From positions 62,001 through 126,000 of the forward strand of contig JAZLER010000032.1 of assembly GCA_045615345.1 (NCBI GenBank): a DNA stretch of 64,000 bases, written 5' to 3'. How positions within the stretch are numbered: position 1 is the stretch's first letter; every line of letters starts with the position of its first letter. The notes under the pieces were generated by a model, which saw nothing but the letters and a program-made list of their open reading frames with translations, made no database searches and was not told the origin of the DNA. This document shows positions 27,442 to 34,821 of the stretch, piece after piece. A program made the position numbers and the translations under genes. Source of the DNA: Fumia sp045615345 (GTDB taxonomy: Bacteria; Bacillota; Clostridia; Oscillospirales; Ruminococcaceae).

Positions 27442-27945
27442 TCAAGTCGCAACATCTGTTGCAATATAAAATCCTTCCTGAATTGCCGAAAATGTTGCTG
27501 TCAGACATACTGCCACGCAGCTGTATTTAAATTCAATAAAATGTAGGGTCAAGGGCAAAAGAAACAATAACAGTCCCGTAATCTTGTTCATTGCAGTATG
27601 CAGGGATATAAACTGTTTTTTGAAAACATACCCCCATATAATATTACCAATTTTAATGATTGCGATTACAACAATCCATATCCACAGCCATTTTGGAATA
27701 TAAATCAACGGTAAGAATTTAATCAAAGATACAACCAAAAATATGAAGTCGGAAACAGTATCAAATCGTACTCCGAATTCGCTGATACTGTTGGTCTTTT
27801 TTGCAATAGTTCCATCTATCATATCACTGAATCCGCAAAAAAGATACAAGATATAAAGCCCAGCTGAAGGCACTGAAAAAAAGAGCATTAAGATACTGCA
27901 TAAAACACGGCAGCCTGTTATAGTATTTGCAATATGTTTCTTCAA
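27442..27945 (-). CDS. CDP-alcohol phosphatidyltransferase family protein
   Basis: About 167 residues with several membrane segments. The family signature D-x2-D-G-x2-A-R-x8-G-x3-D-x3-D is present as DMIDGTIAKK, then FGVRFDTVSDF, with Lys in place of Arg. Such enzymes move a phospho-alcohol group from a CDP-activated donor to an acceptor alcohol. The TTG start at 27945 lies 6 bases after GGAGGG; the GTG at 27951 abuts the SD. The substrate is unknown. A LicC-like enzyme lies across the tRNA, which hints at CDP-choline-type chemistry. Confidence 0.85.
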   Translation of the reverse strand: MKKHIANTITGCRVLCSILMLFFSVPSAGLYILYLFCGFSDMIDGTIAKKTNSISEFGVRFDTVSDFIFLVVSLIKFLPLIYIPKWLWIWIVVIAIIKIGNIIWGYVFKKQFISLHTAMNKITGLLLFLLPLTLHFIEFKYSCVAVCLTATFSAIQEGFYIATDVAT

Positions 27946-27988
27946 CTTCACCCCTCCGGATTCTTATTTATAAATATCATTTGCCAAA

Positions 27989-28017
27989 ATTATAACACAA
28001 AAATATAAATGGTTCAA
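27989..28017 (-). promoter_or_regulatory. SigA promoter of the CDP-alcohol transferase gene
   Basis: Minus strand: TTGAAC, 17-base spacer, TATAAT with extended -10 TGT. Confidence 0.75.
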
Positions 28018-28023
28018 TTTGCC

Positions 28024-28052
28024 TTGAAATTTTCGCAACTTTATTATACAAT
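28024..28052 (+). promoter_or_regulatory. SigA promoter of the CBM9-like gene
   Basis: TTGAAA, 17-base spacer, TACAAT, 30 bases before the ATG at 28082. It lies back to back with the promoter at 27989-28017. Confidence 0.7.
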
Positions 28053-28081
28053 AAATATATCCATAATCCGAGGTGCTGAAA

Positions 28082-28681
28082 ATGTATATAATCAAAAAAG
28101 TTTCCCACAATATCGTGGATATAAATGATGCCATATGGGACAAAGCAAATGTTGCCAATATCAATATAAACAACTGGAAACAATTCGAATATGTCCCCGG
28201 TACCTTCGCAAAACTTCTTTATAATGACGAATATCTTTTTGTTAAGTTGTGGACAGATGAAAAACCGCTTCTTGCAAGGCATACGGAACAAAACTCAAGG
28301 GTCTGCGATGATAGCTGTATGGAATTTTTCTTTTGCCCCAACCAAAATGACAAACGCTATATGAATTTTGAATTCAATCCTTTCGGAACTATGTATTTTG
28401 CGATAAGAAGTAACCGCCATGATGCCACCCAACCCGAAAAAGACAGAAACTTTTTCAATGTTCAGAGTGTGGTCACAGATAAATTCTGGACCTTGCAGTT
28501 CGCTATACCGTTTTCTTATATTGATGAAGTTTTCAGCACACATACAAAAACAATGCTTGGAAATCTCTACAAATGCGGTGAGCACACCGAAAGAGAACAT
28601 TACCTTTCTTTTTACCCTTTGCACCCTGTCGATATCGACTTCCACCGCAGTGAATATTTTAAGGAGTTTGTTCTGGAATAA
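28082..28681 (+). CDS. Carbohydrate-binding family 9-like protein, cytoplasmic
   Basis: About 199 residues. The pattern (WDKANVANININNW early, then LFVKLWTDEKP, DDSCMEFFFCP, YMNFEFNPFG and FWTLQFAIPFSYI) fits the CBM9/DOMON-like sugar-binding beta-sandwich found alone in gut bacteria. No signal peptide or catalytic motif is visible. The ATG at 28082 has GAGGTG 7 bases upstream. Function is unknown; sugar binding is inferred from fold resemblance and from its position at the edge of a sugar-utilisation region. Confidence 0.6.
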   Translation: MYIIKKVSHNIVDINDAIWDKANVANININNWKQFEYVPGTFAKLLYNDEYLFVKLWTDEKPLLARHTEQNSRVCDDSCMEFFFCPNQNDKRYMNFEFNPFGTMYFAIRSNRHDATQPEKDRNFFNVQSVVTDKFWTLQFAIPFSYIDEVFSTHTKTMLGNLYKCGEHTEREHYLSFYPLHPVDIDFHRSEYFKEFVLE

Positions 28682-28683
28682 CC

Positions 28684-28715
28684 AAAAGGAAGATGTCATA
28701 CGACATCTTCCTTTT
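28684..28715. terminator. Terminator after the CBM9-like gene
   Basis: A 14-bp stem (AAAAGGAAGATGTC/GACATCTTCCTTTT) with loop ATAC. Confidence 0.85.
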
Positions 28716-28783
28716 CATTTGTTTTCGTTTATTTTCTGAAACTTTCTTTCCAAGTGATTATTTGTCAAAATATTCGCCAAATA

Positions 28784-28861
28784 TTGAGTTTTTACCTTTT
28801 ATACTCTATAATTATGGCATAAATATGAGCATTTGCTCATTTATTCGTGCGATAATTGAGT
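28784..28861 (+). promoter_or_regulatory. Orphan promoter and imperfect palindrome 3' of the AraC gene
   Basis: TTGAGT (28784), 17-base spacer and TATAAT (28807) point toward the 3' end of the opposite AraC gene, with no plus-strand CDS behind them. The promoter is followed by a palindrome of about 59 bases (28803-28861) centred on ATGAGC-ATTT-GCTCAT. The 13-mer ATACTCTATAATT here recurs upstream of the same AraC gene at 29722. Confidence 0.4.
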
Positions 28862-28883
28862 TTTAACCCATTATTTTATATAC

Positions 28884-29651
28884 TCATCTTGAAAGCTTTT
28901 TGTATTCTGTGGGGGTTAAGCCACTTAATGATTTAAAAACGCGATTGAAGTTTCTGATACTTCCGAAACCACATTCATTGCAGATTTCGGTTATATCTTT
29001 TTGGTTTTCAATGAGCATTTTGCAGGCGTTTTCAAACTTGAAGATATTTATGAAGTTTTTAAAATTCATAGAAAAGCATTTATGAAAAATCGAGGAAAAA
29101 TAATGGTATTCGTAATTTAAGTCATTTGCAATATCCGAGAGGGTTAAATTTTCCTTAAGATTTCCTGAAATATATTCGATAACACGCCTTATAAAGACAT
29201 TGTCGTTTTGAAGTGAAATAAGGGAAGCGTTCTTCTCACACTCATTGCAGACCATATAAAGATATGCGATATGCAGGTAACGGGGTGGCCTTTTTTCAAG
29301 AAACAGATTATCTTTTAAAATCTTTTGTATATTATCATCACATTTAAACTTTGAATATCTCTTATATCGGTTTTTCTCCGAAAAAGCGGGGATAAAATCT
29401 TCTGAAAAGACACCTATCCAGGTTGTTGCATTTTTGATTTTAACGCTGTGGATTACATAAGGGGATATTAAAATCATCTCACCTTCCTGTAAAGTGTCCT
29501 CTTTACCATTTACCGAAAACTCGGTAATGCCTTCGAGACCACAGATAAGTTCATAATTTCCGTGGAAATGAGCATCATATTTCGCATCGGTATATATATG
29601 TACATTATAATTGTAATTCTCCCTGGAGTTATGGTCCTGATGGAAAGGCAT
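28884..29651 (-). CDS. AraC family regulator next to the glycyl radical operon
   Basis: 255 residues. The N-terminal cupin-type sensor has HFHGNYELICGLEG followed by LQEGEMILISPYVIHSV. The C-terminal DNA-binding domain has two HTH motifs, LTLSDIANDLNYEYHYFSSI and DITEICNECGFGSIRNFNRV, and ends LTPTEYKKL. It diverges from the glycyl radical activase gene. The activase promoter has a poor -35, so this protein is probably its sugar-responsive activator. Confidence 0.9.
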   Translation of the reverse strand: MPFHQDHNSRENYNYNVHIYTDAKYDAHFHGNYELICGLEGITEFSVNGKEDTLQEGEMILISPYVIHSVKIKNATTWIGVFSEDFIPAFSEKNRYKRYSKFKCDDNIQKILKDNLFLEKRPPRYLHIAYLYMVCNECEKNASLISLQNDNVFIRRVIEYISGNLKENLTLSDIANDLNYEYHYFSSIFHKCFSMNFKNFINIFKFENACKMLIENQKDITEICNECGFGSIRNFNRVFKSLSGLTPTEYKKLSR

Positions 29652-29682
29652 ATTCTCACCCTTTTCTTAACTTTTGTCTATA

Positions 29683-29711
29683 ATTGTATAACATTTTTCT
29701 TGTTAAGTCAA
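29683..29711 (-). promoter_or_regulatory. SigA promoter of the AraC gene
   Basis: Minus strand: TTGACT, 17-base spacer, TACAAT. It overlaps the region upstream of the divergent operon promoter, which would allow autoregulation. Confidence 0.7.
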
Positions 29712-29727
29712 CTGTTCTTTGATACTC

Positions 29728-29733
29728 TATAAT
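29728..29733 (+). promoter_or_regulatory. -10 element of the glycyl radical operon
   Basis: A perfect TATAAT within ATACTCTATAATT, without a recognisable -35 at 16-18 bases. This is typical of an activator-dependent promoter. Confidence 0.5.
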
Positions 29734-29823
29734 TGGGTATATTGTAAAATATACACCACTACAACTATTTTGGTTATTTAACAGTAATCGGTTTATTGAT
29801 ACAATGAAGAAGGAGGTGTTTTT

Positions 29824-30657
29824 ATGAGAGGTAATATTTTCTCAATCGAGGAATTTTCCGTTTTTGACGGTCCCGGTATAAGAACCACAGTTTTCCTTAA
29901 AGGTTGCCCATTAAGATGCAACTGGTGTCACAACCCTGAGGGGCTGGAATTCAACCCTCAGATTGTAAAAAGCCCCAACGGATGCATCCACTGCGGCAAC
30001 TGTGAAAAGTATGCGGACAAAAACGGATATACTGAACAAAGTATTAAAAACTGTCCTTTAAACCTTTTGCGTGTATGCGGTGAGGAAATAACAAGTACTG
30101 CTCTTTGCAATAGACTCCTGAAAAATAAAAACATCCTGTCGGACGGAGGTGGTGTTACATTTTCGGGTGGAGAACCTCTTTTACAGCACTTGTTTTTGAT
30201 TGACTGCTTAGAAAAACTGAAAGGTAAGCTTCATACAGCCGTACAAACAAGTGGCATGCGTGATCCCGAAACCTTCAAACAGGTTCTTTCTCTTGTCGAT
30301 TACGTTTTGTTTGACCTTAAAATCATAAACCAAGACCTTCATAAAAAGTACACCGGTCTTTCAAATGAGCTTATCTTGGATAACTTTAAGATTTTAGCAA
30401 ACAGTAACAAGGATTTTGTTATAAGAATTCCCCTTATCCCGGCTGTTACAGATACAAAAGAGAATATAACCGATATCTGTAAACTGTTAAAAGAAAATGG
30501 TGTAAACTATGCAGAACTTATGCCATACAATAAAATGGCAGGTGGCAAATACAAGCTTGCAGGCAGAGAATGGGTACCTATGTTTGACGAAACCATTCCC
30601 GTTAAGACAAATGAAGAAATATTTGACAAATTTAATATTAAAATCAAAGTTTTGTGA
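29824..30657 (+). CDS. Glycyl radical enzyme activating enzyme (radical SAM)
   Basis: 277 residues. FSVFDGPGIRTTVFLKGCPL is followed by the radical SAM cluster motif C-x3-C-x2-C (CPLRCNWCHNPEG). A second cysteine group (CIHCGNC, later KNCPLN) suggests an extra Fe-S cluster insert, as in activases of glycerol dehydratase-type enzymes rather than the short PFL activase. GGGVTFSGGEPLLQ is the SAM-binding GGE block. The SD GAAGGAGGTG is strong. The neighbouring enzyme 10 bases downstream is its target. Confidence 0.93.
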   Translation: MRGNIFSIEEFSVFDGPGIRTTVFLKGCPLRCNWCHNPEGLEFNPQIVKSPNGCIHCGNCEKYADKNGYTEQSIKNCPLNLLRVCGEEITSTALCNRLLKNKNILSDGGGVTFSGGEPLLQHLFLIDCLEKLKGKLHTAVQTSGMRDPETFKQVLSLVDYVLFDLKIINQDLHKKYTGLSNELILDNFKILANSNKDFVIRIPLIPAVTDTKENITDICKLLKENGVNYAELMPYNKMAGGKYKLAGREWVPMFDETIPVKTNEEIFDKFNIKIKVL

Positions 30658-30667
30658 GGTGTAAAAA

Positions 30668-32656
30668 ATGACTGATAAAGTAAAGCGTTTACTCGATAAT
30701 TTACAAAGCAAAGAATACAGAAAAATACGAAAAGAAATCAAAGGAATTGATTTTTCTACATTTAACGATTCCACCAGCGAACATCTTAAACATGTTGAAA
30801 ATGTTTTAGCCCTTGAGTCCCCCGTATTTTTTGAGGATGACCGCTTTGGTTTTAACAGAAGTGTCGTTATAGATGGCTTCCCCTGGGGAAGCGGTAACGT
30901 AACACCGGACTGGAATAAAGCTATTACCAAAGGTTTTGATGCAATTATTGAGGAAATCAAAGAAAGCATTGAGAAAAATCCCGACCCCGACAAAAAAGAA
31001 TATGGTAAGGCTATGATAAAATCGTTGGAATTTTGTTTCCCTCTTTGTGAGCAATACAAAAGCCTTGCCAAAGAAAAAGGTAACGAAAAACTTTATAATG
31101 CACTTTTAAAAGTTCCCCACAAGAAAGCCGACACTTTTTATGAAGCTTGTGTTTTCATAAAACTAATTGTTTTCTTTATGCGTTTAAATTCACTTTCCCA
31201 TATAGGTTTCGGGCGTTTTGACCAGTATATGTACCCCTATTATCTTAACGATAAGAAAAATGGTGTAACTGACGAAGAATTTTTGGAAATTATCGAAGAA
31301 TTTTTCATCTCGTTAAATCGTGACAGTGATTTGTACGATGGTGTTCAGCAGGGGGACAACGGGCAGAGTATGACTCTTGGTGGTTTTGACAAAGGTGGAA
31401 ACGATATGTACAACGAGCTTTCGCAGCTTTGTATGCAGGCATCACTGGAGCTTTCTGTTATTGACCCTAAAATCAATCTGCGAGTTGGCAAAAAAACTCC
31501 TGACGAGCGTTACGAGTTCGGAACACTTCTTACAAAGCAGGGACTTGGATTCCCCCAGTACTGCAACGATGATATAGTTATTCCCGGACTTATCAAGTTA
31601 GGTTACGACCCCGAAGATGCTTATGACTATACAGTAGCAGCCTGCTGGGAATACATTATCCCCGGAAAAGGTGCAGATGTACCCAATTATAAGACTATGA
31701 ACTTTCCTCTTGTTATAAACAGGGCTATTGTAAATAACATTTTGCGATGCAAGAAATTTAACACCCTTATGGACTATGTGGAAGAAGAAATCAAAAATGA
31801 ACTTGAATTCTTAATTGAAGAATCCCTCAAATTCTTCAAAGCTACAAGACCTTTGCTTTCAGTTTTCACTGACGATTGTATCAACAGCCTTACCGATGTG
31901 TGGTATGGTGGTGCGAAATACAATAATTTTGGTTGTCACGGAGCAGGTATTGCAAATGCAGCAGACGCTTTAGCTGCTGTAAAAGAGCATATTTTTGATA
32001 AAAAAGATATTGCAAAAGAGGACCTTTTAAAAGCTTTGGAAAACAACTTTGAAGGGTATGAAGAAATCCGAAATCTTTTAAAATCAAGTCCCAAAATGGG
32101 CGATAACGATGAATATGTTGACGATATTGCTTGTGATATTATGGGATTTTTTGCAGACAACCTGAATAATCGAAAAAACCACATTGGCGGTATCTGGCGC
32201 GCAGGTACAGGAAGTGCGCAGGATTATATCTTAAAATCCAGAATATGCCCTGCTACTGCTGACGGCAGAAAGGATTCTGAACCGTATGCATCAAGTTTCT
32301 CACCATCTCTTGATGTAAAACCGAGTGGCTTGTTGTCAGTTTTGCAGTCGTTTACCAAGTTCGACCTTAAAAACATCATAAACGGCGGACCTCTTACCAT
32401 TGAGATTCACGACAGTGTTTTAAGAAACGATATCGGTATCAAGAAAACTGCACAACTCGTAAAAGCGTTTGTAAACTTAGGCGGGCATCAGCTACAGCTT
32501 AATTCCATAAACCGCGATACACTTTTAGATGCACAGAAGCACCCCGAGAAATATCCCAACCTCATAGTGCGTGTATGGGGCTGGAGCGGATACTTCAACG
32601 AGCTTGATTTACCATATCAGAATCATATCATCAGGCGCCTTGAATACTTAGGATAG
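30668..32656 (+). CDS. Glycyl radical enzyme, unassigned substrate
   Basis: 662 residues, shorter than the usual 750-850. The active-site loop is TVAACWEYIIPG with Cys326 and Glu328. The C-x-E pattern is that of eliminase/dehydratase members (glycerol dehydratase, CutC, HypD), not the Cys-Cys of pyruvate formate-lyase. The glycyl radical loop is RVWGWSGYF with Gly638, 25 residues from the end. The common form is RV(S/A)GY, so two positions next to the glycine are Trp here. The activase lies just upstream and a sugar isomerase-like gene downstream, suggesting a sugar-derived substrate. The product cannot be named. Confidence 0.88.
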   Translation: MTDKVKRLLDNLQSKEYRKIRKEIKGIDFSTFNDSTSEHLKHVENVLALESPVFFEDDRFGFNRSVVIDGFPWGSGNVTPDWNKAITKGFDAIIEEIKESIEKNPDPDKKEYGKAMIKSLEFCFPLCEQYKSLAKEKGNEKLYNALLKVPHKKADTFYEACVFIKLIVFFMRLNSLSHIGFGRFDQYMYPYYLNDKKNGVTDEEFLEIIEEFFISLNRDSDLYDGVQQGDNGQSMTLGGFDKGGNDMYNELSQLCMQASLELSVIDPKINLRVGKKTPDERYEFGTLLTKQGLGFPQYCNDDIVIPGLIKLGYDPEDAYDYTVAACWEYIIPGKGADVPNYKTMNFPLVINRAIVNNILRCKKFNTLMDYVEEEIKNELEFLIEESLKFFKATRPLLSVFTDDCINSLTDVWYGGAKYNNFGCHGAGIANAADALAAVKEHIFDKKDIAKEDLLKALENNFEGYEEIRNLLKSSPKMGDNDEYVDDIACDIMGFFADNLNNRKNHIGGIWRAGTGSAQDYILKSRICPATADGRKDSEPYASSFSPSLDVKPSGLLSVLQSFTKFDLKNIINGGPLTIEIHDSVLRNDIGIKKTAQLVKAFVNLGGHQLQLNSINRDTLLDAQKHPEKYPNLIVRVWGWSGYFNELDLPYQNHIIRRLEYLG

Positions 32657-32658
32657 TG

Positions 32659-32687
32659 TTGACATTTCTCCCTGACTCATATATAAT
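32659..32687 (+). promoter_or_regulatory. Consensus SigA promoter of the TIM-barrel isomerase gene
   Basis: A perfect TTGACA, 17-base spacer and perfect TATAAT. The expected RNA start is near 32694. Confidence 0.8.
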
Positions 32688-32700
32688 TGAGTCAGGGAGA
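32667..32700. promoter_or_regulatory. Perfect 12-bp inverted repeat over promoter and SD
   Basis: TCTCCCTGACTC (32667-32678) and GAGTCAGGGAGA (32689-32700), 10 bases apart. The left arm lies in the spacer, the loop holds the -10, and the right arm contains the SD (AGGGAGA). It could be a repressor operator. It could also be an mRNA hairpin that hides the SD in read-through transcripts. Confidence 0.65.
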
Positions 32701-32708
32701 TGATATAT

Positions 32709-33650
32709 ATGAAACTTGCTACATCAACAGGCGATTTCTGGTTCCTTAACGACAATTATTATGATGCAATCATGTGCTTTAAGGACACCAAATTCAAAAA
32801 CATAAACCTTGAACTTACCAAAAACCGTGATGTTTACTTTGGTGACGATGACGATGCGTGGAAACGCCTCACAGAAGAACTCGAAAGAGCAAGAGAGGAT
32901 GCAAAGGTAAACTATGTAGTTTCTCATTCGCCTTGTTTTTATGCTTTTCACGAAGAAGGTACTGAAGAATACGACAGAGATATTTTGGCAACGCTTCGTT
33001 CCTTTGAGATTATCCATCGTCTTGGTGTTGACCGCATTGTTGTGCACAACTGCACAAACTTACAGCTCACCGAAGAAGAATTCTACGATTACAACTCTAA
33101 GTTTTTGCGTAAACTTCTGCCCACCGCTGAAAAATATGGTATCAGCATCTTAATTGAAAACTGGGATTTTAAAGAAACCCATATTTCCACAGGTAAGCAG
33201 ATGAAAAACTTTTTGGATTATATGGATCACCCCTTGCTCGGTGCCTGCTGGGATACTTCCCATTGTATGCTTGAGCCCGTTGCAAGAAGAATCGGTCATT
33301 ACGATAACATCAAGGATTTAGGTCATTACCTTAAGGGTGTACATATTGCAGACTGCCTTGGTATCAAGGACTGGCATCAGCACACCTGGCCTTTTGCAGG
33401 TCTTGCTAACTTTGACTCTGTTATGCAGGGACTTATCGATGTAAACTACGATGGCTACTTCACCTTTGAAGCATCATACTCACTGATGCAGCAGGAACAT
33501 TGCCCTGCACCCCGTGACAGCTTTATCTACAAGGGTAAAAAGGTAACAAAGCTTGCTAACCCCTCAATAGCACTTAAACAAAAAGCAGTGGATTTAATGT
33601 ACGAAACAGGTAAATATATCCTTGAAACTTACGATTGCTTTGAAGAATAA
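32709..33650 (+). CDS. Sugar phosphate isomerase/epimerase family TIM-barrel protein
   Basis: 313 residues of the AP-endonuclease 2/xylose isomerase-like fold. Metal and active-site landmarks include VSHSPCFYAF, DRIVVHNCTN, ISILIENWDF (Glu), ACWDTSHCML (Asp/His), GVHIADCLG and DGYFTFEAS (Glu). Such proteins isomerise, epimerise or dehydrate sugars and inositols. The substrate is unknown. The ATG at 32709 has AGGGAGA upstream; an upstream frame start at 32700 has none. It follows the glycyl radical enzyme by about 50 bases but has its own consensus promoter. Confidence 0.85.
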   Translation: MKLATSTGDFWFLNDNYYDAIMCFKDTKFKNINLELTKNRDVYFGDDDDAWKRLTEELERAREDAKVNYVVSHSPCFYAFHEEGTEEYDRDILATLRSFEIIHRLGVDRIVVHNCTNLQLTEEEFYDYNSKFLRKLLPTAEKYGISILIENWDFKETHISTGKQMKNFLDYMDHPLLGACWDTSHCMLEPVARRIGHYDNIKDLGHYLKGVHIADCLGIKDWHQHTWPFAGLANFDSVMQGLIDVNYDGYFTFEASYSLMQQEHCPAPRDSFIYKGKKVTKLANPSIALKQKAVDLMYETGKYILETYDCFEE

Positions 33651-33656
33651 AAATAA

Positions 33657-33680
33657 GACCTCGGTTTTAAAACCGAGGTC
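33657..33680. terminator. Bidirectional terminator
   Basis: A 24-base perfect palindrome (GACCTCGGTTTT with AAAACCGAGGTC) between the convergent isomerase and oxidoreductase genes. Confidence 0.85.
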
Positions 33681-33684
33681 ATTT

Positions 33685-34821
33685 TTATATTTCTTTGAAT
33701 TGATTTTCTTTTGCAGACTCCTTGCAAAGCATACACATCTTCGCACTGAGAATTCCGTAAGAAAGCGGAGTGTCCGAAACTCCTTTACCCATAATGACAT
33801 CTGCGAAGTTATCCACCAAGCGTGCATCTCCGCCAAAGTGAATACCGTTTGTATCAATATCGTAATGCTCTTTTTTGTCCTCGAGATGATAAAAAACATC
33901 AATGCTGCTCTTACCGAAGTCAAACTCCACAGTACCATAATATCCGACAAGCCTTGCACCGCGTTTTCCTGCATCTTTCCTTACAATAAAGTTCTGGGAA
34001 TACACAGCGTGCATACCATCATCGTACATAATGATAGTTGTTCCGCTGTCGTGGTTTCCGGTATCTTCGGCAAATGCACAGGTAAAAGCATCAAAATTTA
34101 TTTCGTAGTTTTCACCATAAGTTGCAACATTTTTTGAAGATTCAGGGCATATATCCTGTTTGTCACAGTCTTTACAATGAAGATTTTTCGGCATATTACC
34201 CTTATAAATCTGCTTTGACTCCATTGCACAAAGGCGCACAGGTTTTCTGTCATCCAAAAGGAAGTTAATGTAATCAATATCGTGGGTGGCTTTTTGCAAA
34301 AAGAGTCCACCCGTTTCTTTTTCATCCTTGTACCAGTAATGATAATATCCTCTGCCGTAAAAAACATTATTCCACGCCTGCACGTGCTGAATTTTGCCAA
34401 GTTTTCCCGATTCGATTATCTCTTTTACCTTTAAAACTATTGCAGATTTGCGCAAAGGGAAAGAAACTACAACCTTTTTGTCGTATTCTTCGGAGATTTC
34501 TTCAAGGCGTTTTAACTGTTCTGAGTTTATGCAAACGGGTTTTTCTAAAAATATCGGTATATTTTTCTTTGCACAAAGGGTCGCATAATCTGTGTGAGAA
34601 GAACATCTTGAACCGATAAAAACGCCGTCAAAATTACCACTTTCAAGCATTTCATTGACATCGGTAAAATACTCAACGCCATCAAACTCTTTAAATCGTT
34701 CCTTTGCAGTTTCAATGTCGTTGTCGCAGATAGCCTTTAATACAAAGCCTTCTTTTTTAAGGATAAGGGGTACTACATCCTTCATTCTTTTCCCTGCGCC
34801 AATGATCGCTACATTATACAT
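33685..34821 (-). CDS. Gfo/Idh/MocA family oxidoreductase
   Basis: 378 residues. The N-terminal Rossmann fold is YNVAIIGAGKRM, then IPIFLEKPVCIN with the catalytic Lys-Pro region. The substrate domain has GGLFLQKATHDIDYINFLL. An inserted cysteine group CKDCDKQDICPESS occurs before FDAFTCAFAEDTGNHD, which suggests a structural metal knuckle. It oxidises or reduces an unknown sugar-type substrate with NAD(P). The ATG at 34821 overlaps the MATE gene end by eight bases; the longer frame to 34923 is inside the MATE gene. Confidence 0.88.
   Translation of the reverse strand: MYNVAIIGAGKRMKDVVPLILKKEGFVLKAICDNDIETAKERFKEFDGVEYFTDVNEMLESGNFDGVFIGSRCSSHTDYATLCAKKNIPIFLEKPVCINSEQLKRLEEISEEYDKKVVVSFPLRKSAIVLKVKEIIESGKLGKIQHVQAWNNVFYGRGYYHYWYKDEKETGGLFLQKATHDIDYINFLLDDRKPVRLCAMESKQIYKGNMPKNLHCKDCDKQDICPESSKNVATYGENYEINFDAFTCAFAEDTGNHDSGTTIIMYDDGMHAVYSQNFIVRKDAGKRGARLVGYYGTVEFDFGKSSIDVFYHLEDKKEHYDIDTNGIHFGGDARLVDNFADVIMGKGVSDTPLSYGILSAKMCMLCKESAKENQFKEI

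Noticed and set aside
28295..28699. 134-codon minus-strand frame opposite the CBM9-like gene
   Set aside because: No SD, crosses the terminator, and the plus-strand protein has a good promoter, SD and family pattern.
32667..32700. Plain terminator for the glycyl radical enzyme gene
   Set aside because: The hairpin has no T run after it and overlaps a perfect promoter and the next SD, so a control element is more likely.
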